Source of the DNA: Triticum aestivum
Taxonomy: Eukaryota; Streptophyta; Magnoliopsida; Poales; Poaceae
Length of the DNA stretch: 64,000 nucleotides
Direction of reading: 5' to 3'
Assembly: GCF_018294505.1 (NCBI RefSeq)
Contig: NC_057794.1
Coordinates: 192,867,201-192,931,200 of the forward strand
The position numbers were made by a program, and so were the translations under genes. Shown one piece after another: positions 1 to 11,800 of this stretch (positions are counted from its first letter, which is position 1; each line of letters starts with the position of its first letter). The notes below the pieces were generated by a model. The model saw nothing but the letters and a program-made list of their open reading frames with translations, made no database searches and was not told where the DNA came from.

Positions 1-108
1 AGGGCCCGAACCTGGGTAAAACATCGTGTTCCCTGCCTCCTGTTACCATCCGGCCTAGACGCACAGTTCGGGACCCCTACCCGAGATCCGCCGGTTTTGA
101 CACCGACA
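1..108 (+). repeat. F1 5' LTR, 3' terminal part
   Basis: These bases match the last 109 bases of the F1 3' LTR (8231-8339) almost perfectly and end in the family terminus ACACCGACA. The rest of the LTR lies outside the window. Confidence 0.9.
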
Positions 109-127
109 TTGGTGCTTTCATTGAGAG
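109..127 (+). other. F1 primer-binding region
   Basis: TTGGTGCTTTCATTGAGAG follows the LTR end directly. The same sequence follows the 5' LTR of F2 (8794, one base different) and of F3 (minus strand, 63112 downward). Position fits a minus-strand primer-binding site. I cannot name the tRNA: it is neither the initiator-Met type (seen in C) nor the TGGCGCCGTT type (seen in A). Confidence 0.55.
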
Positions 128-155
128 TTCCTCTGTGTCGTCGCCTTTAGGCCCG

Positions 156-3116
156 ATGGCTCCTTTGATCATCAACAACGATACGGTCCAGGGTGAGACT
201 TTTCTCCCCGGACAGATCTTCGTCTTCGGCGGCTTCGCTCTGCGGGCCAATTCGCTCGGCCACCTGGAGCAGATCGAAAGCTACGCCCCTGGCCATCAAG
301 TCAGGTTTGGAAGCTTAAACTACACGGCTGACATCCGCGGAGACTTGATCTTCGACGGGCTCGAGCCACGGCCAAGCGCACCGCACTATCTCGAGGGGCA
401 TGATCTAGCTCTACCCCCGGACAGTGTCCTGGAGGCCGCACACGCATCGGTTCCGACCCCTAACTCGGAGCATATTGCGCCAATCGAGGATGAGCGGTTG
501 GACGTCACCTCGGGGGCTGCGATCCCAAAGCGATCGAGCCGAACGCTAGCCCCGCACTCTGCACGACCCGTGACTCCGAGGATCCGGACTCCTTCCCCGG
601 ACTCCGAACCCCCCGCGCCCCTGCCAATCGAATCCGATCGGGCGCCGATAATGGAGTTCACCGCCGCAGACATCTTTCAGCATTCGCCTTTTGGCGACAT
701 CTTGCACTTTCTTAAGTCTCTCTCTTTATCAGGAGAGCCCTGGCCGGACTACGGTCAGCGAGGATGGGATACGGACGATGAAGAAATTCAAAGCCCACCC
801 ACCACCCACTTGGTAGCCACTGTTGACAATTTAAACGACGTGCTCAACTTTGACTCCGGAGACATCGACATCATGGATGACGATGCAGGAGATACCGACG
901 AACCAACGCCCATAGGGCATTGGACAGCCACCTCATCTCACGATGTGTACATGGTGGATACCCCTAAAGGAAGCGACAACGAGGAAAAAGGGGATGGGAC
1001 GGGAGATCGACCCCTCAAAAAGCAATCAAAGCGTTGGCGCAAACGCCGACCCAAGCCCCGCCTTGACAAAAACCCAGCCATAGAGCAGGACGAGCCGGTA
1101 GACGACGAGCAGGCCTTAGAGCAACCGTCCGAACAGGGCAACACGGATAGAGAAACCGAACATCCCTCCTCCGGCGAAAACGGCATTCCGGACGACCTCA
1201 CACCGAATAAACCTATGGAGCAGAAGAATCTCCACGAGAGGCTCGTTGCAACTGCATGCAGCCTAAAAAAGCAGAAGCAGAAGCTAAGAACAGCGGAAGA
1301 TGCACTCCGGATTAGATGGAGCAAAGTAATCAATACCACAGATAAGTACGGCGACAGTCGCCGCACTAAAAGCTATCCGAAAAGAAAGCTACTGCCTGAA
1401 TTCGACGAAGAGGCCCTAGAGCCCTCGCATTCAAAAAATGAAAAAGCCACACGGTCGGATAGACGACCCCATAAAGCGGCAAGCGGCGCCGCACCTAAAT
1501 CGGCATGCGACCCACTTAAGGATTCGCATCATGGCCCAGTCAGGTCCATTTATGGGCCAAGAAAGCAAGCTCTCGTAAGCAACGCTATGAAGCCATCATC
1601 AGAATCCGGCACACCCAAATACAGGGGCGCCGCACACCCCCTATGTTTCACCGATGAGGTCCTGGACTATGAATTCCCAGAGGGATTCAAACCCGTAAAC
1701 ATAGAGGCATATGATGGAACAACAGACCCTGGAGTTTGGATCGAGGATTATATCCTCCACATACACATGGCTAGAGGAGATGATCTCCACGCCATAAAAT
1801 ATCTACCCCTTAAGCTTAAAGGGCCAGCCCGGCATTGGCTTAAAAGCCTTCCCGAAAACACAATTGGAAGCTGGGAAGAGCTCGAGGATGCTTTCCGAGC
1901 AAACTTTCAAGGGACCTATGTCCGCCCTCCGGATGCAGACGATCTTAGTCACATAACTCAACAACCCGGAGAATCAGCTCGGCAGTTCTGGAATAGATTC
2001 CTCACTAAAAAGAATCAGATAGTCGACTGTCCGGACGCCGAAGCCTTAGCAGCTTTCAGGCATAACGTCCGAGACGAATGGCTCGCCAGACACCTCGGCC
2101 AAGAAAAGCCAAGAACAATGGCCGCACTAACAAGCCTCATGACCCGCTTTTGTGCAGGGGAGGACAGCTGGTTGGCAAGGTGCAGCCCCAGCGACCCAAG
2201 TACATCCGAAACTAGGGATGGAAACGGAAAACCGCGACGCAACAAGGACCGTCGCTGGACTAAGGACAAAAGTCCGAAGAGCACGGCAGTCAATGCCGGA
2301 TTCAAAGGCTCACGACAAAATCAGGAAAAATCGCCCCCCCAGGATAACAGGGACGATCCATCCAACCTAAATAAAATCCTGGACAGGATATGTCAGATAC
2401 ACAGTACTCCCGGGAAGCCTGCTAACCATACCCACAGAGACTGTTGGGTTTTCAAACAATCCGGCAGACTCAATGCCGAACACAAGGGGCTCGACACACC
2501 AAGCGAAGACGAGGACGAACCCCAAAAGCAGAGCACCAGGAAACAAAAGAACTTCCCACAAGAAGTAAAAACAGTGAACTCACTTCACATAACAAAACGT
2601 GCGGCGCCCGTAAAGGTACGCACCACACGGCCCATCCCCAAAGGGTCCTGCCACTGGTTGTCAAAACCGATCATCTTCGATCAGCTAGATTATTCTAGGA
2701 ATATCAAGAATGTAGGCTGGACTGCCTTGATACTCGATCCAATAATTGGCGGACTCCAGTTTTCAAATGTCCTTATGGACGGCGGCAGTGGACTAAACCT
2801 GATATATCAGGATACAATCCAGCACATGGGGATAAACCCAGCAAGAATCCGCCGCAGCAAAACCTCCTTTCAAGGGGTAATACCTGGTCCGGACACCCAT
2901 TGTATGGGTTTTCTCCGGCTCGAAGTCATATTCGGCTCTGCCGATAACCTCCGCCGCGAAAAGCTGACCTTCCATATCGTCCCGTTCTCAAGTCGCTATC
3001 AAGCACTACTGGGACGCGAAGCTTTCGCTCGCTTTAACGCAATACCGCATTATGCATCTCTTACGCTTAAGATGCCCGGTCCACGAGGCATCATCTCTTT
3101 GAAGGGGAAGCACTAA
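156..3116 (+). CDS. gag: F1 Gag-aspartic protease polyprotein
   Basis: This is the only intact structural polyprotein of the F family in the window, about 986 codons from the ATG at 156. The frame stays open 7 codons upstream to a GTG at 135, where F2 has ATG; either could be the ancestral start. The first 200 residues are conserved in F1 and F3. Then come an acidic stretch and a basic stretch, then the Retrotrans_gag core around residues 508-675 (PEGFKPVNIEAYDGTTDPG onward). A C-x2-H...H-x4-C cluster (CQIH...HTHRDC) follows near residue 750, and a retropepsin-like domain with LMDGGSGLN near residue 872 closes the protein. Gag forms the particle and the protease would mature it. The ORF stops just after the protease (KMPGPRG), where autonomous relatives would go on into RT. 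The frame has no internal stop, unlike F2 and F3. Confidence 0.85.
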   Translation: MAPLIINNDTVQGETFLPGQIFVFGGFALRANSLGHLEQIESYAPGHQVRFGSLNYTADIRGDLIFDGLEPRPSAPHYLEGHDLALPPDSVLEAAHASVPTPNSEHIAPIEDERLDVTSGAAIPKRSSRTLAPHSARPVTPRIRTPSPDSEPPAPLPIESDRAPIMEFTAADIFQHSPFGDILHFLKSLSLSGEPWPDYGQRGWDTDDEEIQSPPTTHLVATVDNLNDVLNFDSGDIDIMDDDAGDTDEPTPIGHWTATSSHDVYMVDTPKGSDNEEKGDGTGDRPLKKQSKRWRKRRPKPRLDKNPAIEQDEPVDDEQALEQPSEQGNTDRETEHPSSGENGIPDDLTPNKPMEQKNLHERLVATACSLKKQKQKLRTAEDALRIRWSKVINTTDKYGDSRRTKSYPKRKLLPEFDEEALEPSHSKNEKATRSDRRPHKAASGAAPKSACDPLKDSHHGPVRSIYGPRKQALVSNAMKPSSESGTPKYRGAAHPLCFTDEVLDYEFPEGFKPVNIEAYDGTTDPGVWIEDYILHIHMARGDDLHAIKYLPLKLKGPARHWLKSLPENTIGSWEELEDAFRANFQGTYVRPPDADDLSHITQQPGESARQFWNRFLTKKNQIVDCPDAEALAAFRHNVRDEWLARHLGQEKPRTMAALTSLMTRFCAGEDSWLARCSPSDPSTSETRDGNGKPRRNKDRRWTKDKSPKSTAVNAGFKGSRQNQEKSPPQDNRDDPSNLNKILDRICQIHSTPGKPANHTHRDCWVFKQSGRLNAEHKGLDTPSEDEDEPQKQSTRKQKNFPQEVKTVNSLHITKRAAPVKVRTTRPIPKGSCHWLSKPIIFDQLDYSRNIKNVGWTALILDPIIGGLQFSNVLMDGGSGLNLIYQDTIQHMGINPARIRRSKTSFQGVIPGPDTHCMGFLRLEVIFGSADNLRREKLTFHIVPFSSRYQALLGREAFARFNAIPHYASLTLKMPGPRGIISLKGKH

Positions 3117-4363
3117 AGTGCGCCTCCCCAAGCGGAGGACTGTGCGGCCGCTTTGACAGCCCCACAGCAAAATGGCCTCACCGGCCAAAAAAACTTCGAA
3201 ATAGGTCATTCAAGACCACGAACGCGGATAGACGAGTTCGGTGCAAAATCATCATTGATGCAGGCCTAGAAGCCATATACCCCCGCACTAGGGGCTCCAC
3301 GCATATACAATAAGAGACAATAAAGCTCAATCTTATATATCTTACTTTATACTTTGCTTATTTTAAACTTTTTCGGCACGACCCGTTTTCAACTCAGTTC
3401 CTCTCTTTTACAGATGAACGTCGTGCGGCGCCCGTCCAGGATACGGCACAACGGAGACACAGGCGCAGACGTGCAGTAGGGACCCGTCCTAAAGGATTCT
3501 TTTTAGATTAAGACCCTGCGTAAACCTTTTTTACTGTCTCTTGTTGCTACACATCCCCTGGTTTTTCTTTCTGATATAACCAAGGAGGAGGCTGGCGTCT
3601 TGGCATGTGGCCACGTCAGAATTTTTGCACGTACCTGGACACTAGGGGCTTTTTTAATAAAGAGTGTTGTTTCGCCCGCACTCATAAAGACCGAACACCT
3701 TAGGGAGTGTTCGGCGTCGCGAGTTTTGGCATTATATGCATCAGCTCCGAATCATGTCTTTGGTCAAATGTTGGGTTGCCCGGCTCCTGAGTTCGGCTAC
3801 CTTACGTTCCGCTCTATCGGCTAAGGTAGCACCAGGAGAACTACTGCGATTGTGCCCCGGTTCGGCCGGGCGAGCACCTCAGTAGAGAAAGCCGAAAACT
3901 GACTGTCATGATGTAGCGTGAGACTGGTCAGCCACTCGATGACCTATCGGAATCTATCGGATTCCTCCGCTTTAACGAAGGGCCGCTTCCCGGTCAGGCA
4001 CATACGCGCCCCGAACTCGGACGAGCGCAGTTGCCACCAAGGGGCTACCTAAATAGTCTCACTGTCAAACTCCTATGGCTAAGTGAAAGTGTTAAAGCAT
4101 TATAGTCCGGTTGCCTGGCCCGCTGCGCTATCACCTCCTTTGTAGGACCAAGACGTTGGGTTAAGTGTGAAAATGCGTCTTCTGCGAGCACCCCCGCACT
4201 ATGTGCGTGGGGGCTGAAGCCAACGACTGCCATCTTTCAGATTCTATATATATATATATATCTTAAAACGGCCGCACAGGAGGTGTTCCCAATACTTGGA
4301 GGCACAAGTATAAAAAAGGCCACTACAGTTTATCAAAATATTACTTTATAATTACATATGCTA
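3117..4363. other. F1 noncoding middle region (in place of pol)
   Basis: No open frame with a recognisable domain lies here. Parts are conserved in F2 (12136-13330) and F3 (58572-59926), including a block near 3720-3880 (CATTATATGCATC, then CTATCGGCTAAGGTAGCA) and one near 4070-4210. The region separates the 3' end of gag from the 3' end of the antisense gene, so it may hold the ends of two converging transcripts. I see no RT, RNase H or integrase remnants. A (TA)8 run lies at 4245-4260. Confidence 0.6.
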
Positions 4364-7303
4364 TCATAACATAGCATCTTTCGGGCACTGCGTCTCTATT
4401 ACACGAGCGCCTTCAAGAACTTCCTGAAAATAGTGCTCGGAGGGTACTCGGCTTTTGTCCGAATCTCGGGACGCAACAACGGTGGTCTCCATCTCTGCCC
4501 AGTATGTCTTAACACGGGCAAGAGCCATCCTAGCGCCCTCTATGCATGCTGACCTCTTCATTGCATTTATACGCGGCACCGCGTCAAGGAATTGCTGCAC
4601 CAAGCTGAAATAACTCTTCGGCTCCGATCTCCCCGGCCACAGGTGACCCATGACGTACTTCATGGCGAGTCCAGACAACCTATTCAGTTCGGCCCATTGA
4701 GCCAAACGATCATCCACTGCCAGTGGACGCTCTGGATTGTGAAACTGCGACCAGAAAAGCTTTTCCACTTCGCGATCTTTCTGATCTCGAAAGTGTTCGG
4801 TCGCGTCAGCAGCACTCGCTGCCAAGTCCAGATAGGTATCCTCCACACTCCACATCCGGTCCAACGGAGCAAACTTCGGATCACAAAATTTCCTTCGCAG
4901 CATAAAGGGCTTTCCAGCCGCAATCTGTTCGGCCTGACGCAGCTCCTCCTTCGCAGCTCTCATCGCAGAGCGCGCGTCCTTGGCATTGGCAACGGCCTTC
5001 TCTAAGTCCGTCTGTTTCGCCTGGTCTTCTTTTTCAAGAAGTCTGCAACGGCCTGTAGCGCTTTTTATCTTTTCAGCCATCTCGGCCATCTCTTCTTTGC
5101 TTCGGCAATGAGCAGCCTGTTCGGCTCTTAGCTCTTCAAGGGCTTTCCTGGTGGCCGCATCACTTTCGCTGGCTTGTTCTTTAGCTCGGGCAAGTTCTGC
5201 CCTAAGACTCTCCACGGCGGCCGCACCATCTGCGTCAAGCACACACATCGTAAGACACAGGCATAAAACTGTTCTTACCTGCTGCCGCCCGAGGAATTAC
5301 ATACCTTGAGCCTCACCAAGCCGCTTATTGACAAGCGTGATGTCGGCATCTGCCACTTCCAGTTGCCGCTTTAGTTCGGCAAAATCGTCAGTTCGGCTCG
5401 ATTCCGGACACCCTGCCGCCTACATTCAAAGGCGACATCTTAGACCTGGGATTATGATCCTCCGCGTGCCGTCATTTCTTGACGATGCGTAGAGTCTCAG
5501 GGGCTACTATCTACACAGGGCGCATCTTATTCATCCGCAACTAACAAAAGTATACATTATCTAATGTACCTCGAAACTCGTCAGTAAACTTTTGACGGCC
5601 TCATACAATCCTCTCTCTACGGATGAAATCCTTTCAATCACCGTGCCCATCAATGCACGGTGCTCCTCCGAGATAGAAGCTCGCCCCAGCTGAATCTTTA
5701 GCTCCTCCGTCCGAGCACCAGACGGTGCCGGGCTCATCCCATGACCTCTTTCGAAGGCCGGACGTGGAGAACCTCGGGGGGGGCGCATAGCCACCTTCCG
5801 CCCCTGCCGGATTTGGAGAAACCCTCCGCGACGACACCTCAGGGTCGCCCGCCTCGCTAGGCAGCACGACAGGGGGAGGCATCCCGCTCTCCATCATCTC
5901 CGGAAGGAGATCCCCCGAAGACGAGCTCTGTTGAGAAGGGCTGAGGTCCGAGCTACAATATAAAGGTTTGGTTAAGTCTTCTTAGATATAAATCAAGGAC
6001 TTCCCTCATCCCTCAAAAGGAAAATATTTTCTACACTTACGGCTCACTGGAGGGCTGATCCACTTGAGGGCGTAGTCCGGCCAAGGAACTCCGGGGCGTC
6101 AGACCCTCTAACGAGGATTTTCTACCCCGTTTTGAGGCCATGGTTTCCGGGTCGTCAGAGGCGGCTCTCTTCTTCCCCTTAGGAGAGGAATTGTCGGTTC
6201 CTCCCTTCGGAGCAGCCTCCTTCGAGGAGGCCATAGCTTCCTTGTCCTCCCCCTCCAAAGGCATTATCTCCAGCATCCTGACCAGCACGAGATCCGGCCT
6301 GGTTTCAGGAAGGGGAGCCGGACACCTGATCAGCTTTGCCTTCGCTATCCACTCCTGTTTAAAAGGACGGCTCTATTAGGGGCAAGTTTATGACAAATAT
6401 ACGGATAGAAGGTCCGGGCACAAGGTTGCTTACTTGAGTATCCGGGCGATTGCAGCTTAGGCCTGCGTCCTCGGTTAAATCCGGACACATCTCTTGTGAT
6501 CCGAAGAACAGTCTATACATCTCCGCGGGCGTTGCGCCCATAAAGTTCTGGAGAGCTCGCGGTCCCTCTGGATTAAACTCCCACAGGCGAAGGGGACGAC
6601 GTTTGCCGGGCAATATTCGGCGAATCAGCATGACCAGCGTCACCTTGACCAAGTTGAGGTCTCCTTCCAAGAGATCCTTAATTTGGCCCTGTAACAGGGG
6701 CACATCTTTGGGCAAACCCCAATCTAACCCTCTATTAACCCATGACGCTAGCCGTGGTGGGGGACCCGAGCGAAAGGCAGGAAGCGCCACCCACTTGGTG
6801 CTCCGGGAAGCGGTGATATAAAACCACTCTCGTTGCCACAAGCCTAGCTCCTCTTGAAAAGAGCCCTCGGGCCATGGAGCATCAACATTTTTGCTTATAA
6901 CAGCGCCTCCGCACTCTACGTGCCGTCCCTTGATCATCTTCGGCTCCACTTTGAAAGTCTTGAGCCATAATCCGAAGTGCGGGATAACACGTAGGAACGC
7001 TTCGCATACAACGATAAACGAGGAGATATGGAGGATGGACTCCGGAGCTAAGTCGTGGAATTCCGGCCCGTAATAAAACAACAGTCCCCTCACAAAGGGG
7101 TCCATCGAGAAGCCTAACTCCCGAAGGAAGTGAGACACGAACACTACGCTCTCACCGGGCTGGGGACTAGGGATAGCCTACCTTTGAGTAGGCAACCTGT
7201 GCGAAATTTCGGCAGTGAAGAACTTAGCCTCTCTCAACTTTAGCACATCCTCCTCCGTGATGGAGGAGGGCATCCATCGGCCTTGAAGGTCAGAACCGGA
7301 CAT
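4364..7303 (-). pseudogene. F1 antisense five-exon gene (retrotransposon accessory protein), broken
   Basis: Read on the minus strand the exons are 7303-6434, 6354-6041, 5952-5570, 5419-5305 and 5229-4364. Introns begin GT and end AG. Exon 1 (290 codons, from MSGSDLQGRW) carries the domain I recall as Pfam Transposase_28, 'putative gypsy type transposon', with FLRELGF, FVRGLLFYYG and IRRILPGKRRPLRLWEF. Exon 2 is lysine-rich, exon 4 is 115 bases, and exon 5 is a coiled coil plus a conserved C-terminus (WPGRSEPKSYF, CIEGARMALARVK). Two defects are visible. Codon 42 is TAG (7180-7178) where F2 and F3 have CAG, and exon 3 changes frame at a run of eight C on the minus strand (5776-5783). The role of the protein is unknown. 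It is called a gene because exon layout and phases match F2. Confidence 0.75.
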
Positions 7304-7854
7304 TGTCGAAGGTCTGAGGCACCCGGAATCTGGAGCCTAGGGTGTTGGAACTCAAGGCGATGGGCGAACTTGTTTTGGGATTGGAGAAAAGGAGTAAGGC
7401 CCTGGTCTCTTTATAAGAGGTTGAATACCAGGAGCCCTCCCCGTAACCGTTTGGGACTCGCCTTTAATCGAGAAAACATGCTAACGGGCACGATTGGGTT
7501 ACCCATGTCCGTATTGATGAGATTCCCGTAAAAGGGGGGCACACAATCTCTGCTTTGACAAGACGTGCCAAGCAAACCGCCTCGCAAAACACGCTGAGGT
7601 GGAAAAGTGAAAACAATTCGAGTGAAGGACTTGGCTTTAGTGTGATGACGCACTGCGGAATACATCAGCAAATTTGATTTTTGTCAATATTATTCTCTCT
7701 ATGGCAATATGTGGAAGCTTATTTTGCAGAGCCGGACACTACTCTTGGTGTTTACAATCTTCTATGAAGGACTTGGAGGAGGAACCCGCCTTGCAACGCC
7801 GAAGACAATTTGCGTGCCGGACTCGTCGTCATTGAAGCCTGGTTCAGGGGCTAC
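7304..7854. other. F1 leader between antisense gene and 3' LTR
   Basis: This segment holds the antisense promoter candidate and, at its right end, the sequence TTCAGGGGCTAC just before the 3' LTR. That is where the polypurine tract should be, although it is a weak one. There is no other coding potential. Confidence 0.5.
7409..7416 (-). promoter_or_regulatory. TATA box candidate of the F1 antisense gene
   Basis: TTATAAAG on the minus strand lies about 106 bases upstream of the antisense ATG. F2 and F3 have TATAAGGGG at 119-120 bases from theirs. The position is conserved, the sequence less so. Confidence 0.5.
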
Positions 7855-8339
7855 TGAGGGAGTCCTGGATTAGGGGGTGTTCGGGTAGCCGAACTATACC
7901 TTCAGCCGGACTCCTGGACTATGAAGATACAAGATTGAAGACTTCGTCCCGTGTCCGGATGGGACTTTCCTTGGCGTGGAAGGCAAGCTTGGCGATGCGG
8001 ATATTCAAGATCTCCTACCATTGTAACCGACTCTATGTAACCCTAACCCTATCCGGTGTCTATATAAACCGGAGGGTTGTAGTCCGTAGGCAATCAACTC
8101 CATACACAACAATCATACCGTAGGCTAGCTTCTAGGGTTTAGCCTCCTTGATCTCATGGTAGATCTACTCTTGTACTACCCATATCATCAATATTAATCA
8201 AGCAGGACGTAGGGTTTTACCTCCATCAAGAGGGCCTGAACCTGGGTAAAACATCGTGTTCCCTGCCTCCTGTTACCATCCGGCCTAGACGCACAGTTCG
8301 GGACCCCCTACCCGAGATCCGCCGGTTTTGACACCGACA
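7855..8339 (+). repeat. F1 3' LTR
   Basis: A complete LTR of 485 bases, from TGAGGGAGTCCTGGATTAG to ACACCGACA. A TATATAAA box lies at 8060-8067 and the sequence matches the F3 LTRs closely. The next base already belongs to the truncated 5' LTR of F2. Confidence 0.9.
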
Positions 8340-8793
8340 GGGGGTGTCCGGATAGCCGGACTATACCTTCGGCCGGACTCCTGGACCATGAAGATACAAG
8401 ATTGAAGACTTCGTCCCGTGTCCGGAAGGGACTTTTCTTGGCGTGGAAGGCAAGCTTGGCAATACGGATATGTAGATCTCCTACCATTGTAACCGACTCT
8501 GTGTAACCCTAGCCCTCTCCAGTGTCTATATAAACCAGAGGGTTTTAGTCCGTAGGACGAACAACAATCATACCATAGGCTAGCTTCTAGGGTTTAGCCT
8601 CTCTGATCTCGTGGTAGATCTACTCTTGTACTACCCATATCATCAATATTTATCAAGCAGGACGTAGGGTTTTACCTCCATCAAGAGGGCCCGAACCTGG
8701 GTAAAACATTGTTTCCCTCGTCTCCTGTTACCATCCACCTAGATGTACAGTTCGGGACCCCCTACACGAGATCCGCCGGTTTTGACACCGACA
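8340..8793 (+). repeat. F2 5' LTR, missing its first bases
   Basis: Begins GGGGGTGTCCGG, which corresponds to base 19 onward of a full family LTR, and ends ACACCGACA followed by the primer-binding region. A TATATAAA box lies at 8527-8534. The missing 5' end is explained if F1 inserted here. Confidence 0.88.
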
Positions 8794-8819
8794 TTGGTAC
8801 TTTCATTGAGAGTTCCTCT

Positions 8820-11800
8820 ATGTCGTCACCTTTAGGCCCGATGGCTCCTTCGATCATCAACGACGATGCGATCCAGGGTGAGACTTTTCTCCCCGGATAG
8901 ATCTTCGTATTTAGCAGCTTTGCACTGCGGGCCAATTCGCTTGGCCATCTAGAGTAGATCGAAAGCTACGCCCCTGGCTATCAGGTCAGATTTGGAAGTT
9001 TGAACTACACGGCCGACCTCCGCGGAGACTTGATCTTCGACAGGTTCGAGCCGCAGCCGAGCGCGCCGCACTGTCACGATGGGCATGATCTAGCTCTGCC
9101 GCCGAACAGTGCCCTGGAGGCCGCACCCGCATCAGCTCCGACCCTTAATTCGGAGCCAACTGCGCCAATCGAGGATGGGTGGTTGGGCACCGCCTCGGGG
9201 GCTGCAATCTCTACGGCGATCGAGCCGAACACCATCCCTATTCTCTAAGAAGCCCGTGACTCCAAGGAGCCGGGCTCCTCTCCAAACTCCGAGCCCTCCG
9301 CGCCCCTATCAATCGAACCCGATTGGGCGCCGATCATGGAGTTCACCGCCGCGGACATCTTTTAGCACTCATCCTTCGGCGATATTATGAATTCACTAAA
9401 GTCTCTCTCTTTATCAGGAGAGCCCTGGCCTGACTATGCCAGCAAGGCTGGGATGCGGATGATGAAGAAATTCAAAGCCCACCCACCACCCACTTCGTAG
9501 TCACTGTCGATGATTTAACCGACATGCTCGACTTCGACTCCGAAGACATCGACGGTATGGACGCCGATGCAGGAGACGATCAAGAACCAGCGCCTATAGG
9601 GCACTGGAAAGCCACCTCATTGTATGATATATACATGGTGGACACCCCAAAAGAAGACAATGGCGATGGAACAGCGGAGGATGACCCCTCCAAGAAGCAG
9701 CCTAAGCGCCAGCGTCAGCGGCGCCGCTCTAAATCCCGCCAAAGCAAAAATGGTGATTCTGGCACGGGAGATAATAACATCCTGGACAGTGTCGCAGACA
9801 ACCACCTCCAGCAAGATTCAGCATAGGAGGATGGAGAAGCCAGCCCTCGTGAGAGAGCGGCAGACAGAGAGGTCGAGGACGATAATTGTATACCTCCCTC
9901 CGAAGACGAGGCAAGCCTCGACGACGACGAATTTGTCATGCCAGAGGATCCCGTCGAACAAGAGCGTTTCAAACGCAGGCTTATGGCCACGGCGAGCAGC
10001 CTGAAGAAAAAACAGCAACAGCTTGGAGCTGATCAAGATTTGCTAGCCGACTGATGGACTGAAGTCCTTGCGGCCGAAGAGTATGAACTCGAATGCCCCT
10101 CCAAGAGCTACCCAAAGCGCAGGTTGCTACCTCGATTAGAGGAGGAAGCACCTAAACCTACATCACCAGTGCATGATGCGGCCGATCGGCCAACCCGTGG
10201 CCTTGACAGAGAGGCCTCTTGGCCCTCCACTCAAGCCGCACCCCGGCGCCGCTCAAAAAATACCAAGGCATGGGAAAATGCGCCAGACTTGTGAGATATA
10301 TTGGAGGACAAGGCAAGGCAAACGAGATCGATCTACAGATCGCGTGGGAGCCCCACGACACGAGACAGTAATCGTCACTCCGGATACAGCAAATCCGGCT
10401 GGGCCAAACACAGTAGACAAAGCTCGTTTGAGTTGTGTCGTGATATAGCCCAATACAGAGGCGCCGCACACCCACTATGCTTCACAGATGAAGTAATGGA
10501 TCATCAAATCCCCGAGGGTTTCAAACCATGAACATCGAATCATACGATGGCACAACAGCTCCTGCGGCATGGATCGAGGACTATCTCCTTCATATCCACA
10601 TGGCCCGCGGTGATGACCTACACGCCATCAAATACCTCCCACTCAAGCTTAAAGGACCAGCTCGGCATTGGCTGAACAGCTTGCCAGCAGAATCAATTGG
10701 TTGTTGGGAGGACCTGGAAATCGCTTTCCTCGACAGTTTACAGGGCACTCATGTGCTACCACCAGACGCCGATGACCTTATCCACATAATTCAGCAGCCA
10801 GAGAAATCGGCCAGACAATTCTGGACACGGTTCCTAACCAAGAAAAATCAAATCATCGACTGTCCGGACGCAGAGGCCCTAGCAGCCTTCAAGCATAACA
10901 TCCGCGACGAGTGGCTTGGACGGCACATAGGACAGGAAAAGCCAAAATCTATGGCAGCCCTCACGACACTTATGACCCGCTTTTGCGCGGGAGAAGACAG
11001 CTTGCTAGCTCACAACAATAACATGACCAAGATCCCTGGTAATTCGGATACCAAGGACAGCAGTGGCAGGTCGCGTTGCAACAAGCAAAAGTGCCGCATT
11101 AACGGCGACAATTCCGAGGATACGGCAGTTAATGGCGGATTCAGAGGCTCTAAACCCGGTCAGCGGAAGAAGACATTCAAAAGAAATACCTCGGGCCTGT
11201 CTAGTTTGGACCGAATACTCGACCGCTCATGCCAGATACATGGCACCCCCGAAAAACCAGCCAACCACACCAACAGGGATTGTTGGGTGTTCAAGGAGGC
11301 AAGCAAGTTAAATGCCGAAAGCAGAGACAAGGGGCTGCATAGCGACGACGAGGGGGAGCCCCGGCCGCCGAACAACAGTGGAGAGAAAGGTTTTCCCCCA
11401 CAAGTGCGGACGGTGAACATGATATACGCAACCCACGTCCCCAAGAGGGAGCGGAAGCGTGCGCTAAGGGACGTATACGCGATGGAGCCAGTCGCCCCAA
11501 AGTTCAACCCATGGTCTTCCTGCCCGATCACTTTTGATCGAAGGGACCACCCCACTAGCATCCGTCATGGCGGAATCACCACATTGGTTCTAGACCCAAT
11601 AATTGATGGATTTCACCTCACTAGAGTCCTTATGGACTGCGGCAGCAGCCTGAACCTGCTTTATCAAGATATAGTGCGGAAAATGGGCATCGATCCCTCA
11701 AGGATTAAACCCACTAAAACGACCTTTAAAGTCGTCATACCAGGTGTAGAGGCCAACTATAAAGGCTCAGTTACACTTGAAGTGGTCTTCGGATCTCCGG

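Larger units (their letters stand above)
1..8339 (+). mobile_element. F1: Fatima-like non-autonomous Gypsy LTR retrotransposon, left end outside window
   Basis: Order on the plus strand: end of the 5' LTR (1-108), primer-binding region, intact gag-protease ORF (156-3116), noncoding middle (3117-4363), antisense five-exon gene (7303-4364, minus) and 3' LTR (7855-8339). There is no reverse transcriptase, RNase H or integrase, so it would need enzymes from another element. The visible 108 bases of the two LTR copies differ by one substitution and one single-base indel, which suggests a young insertion, but the sample is tiny. The family name is from memory. Its right end abuts the 5' LTR of F2, which lacks its first 18 or so bases, so F1 probably inserted into F2. 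Confidence 0.85.

Noticed and set aside
386..673. Minus-strand open frame over F1 gag, seen again in F3 (62548-62835, plus)
   Set aside because: It is the complement of a conserved Gag-coding stretch, so its openness follows from the sense frame; no start context or motif.
4245..4260. (TA)8 run as a possible promoter
   Set aside because: Simple repeat present in F1 only; not conserved in F2 or F3.
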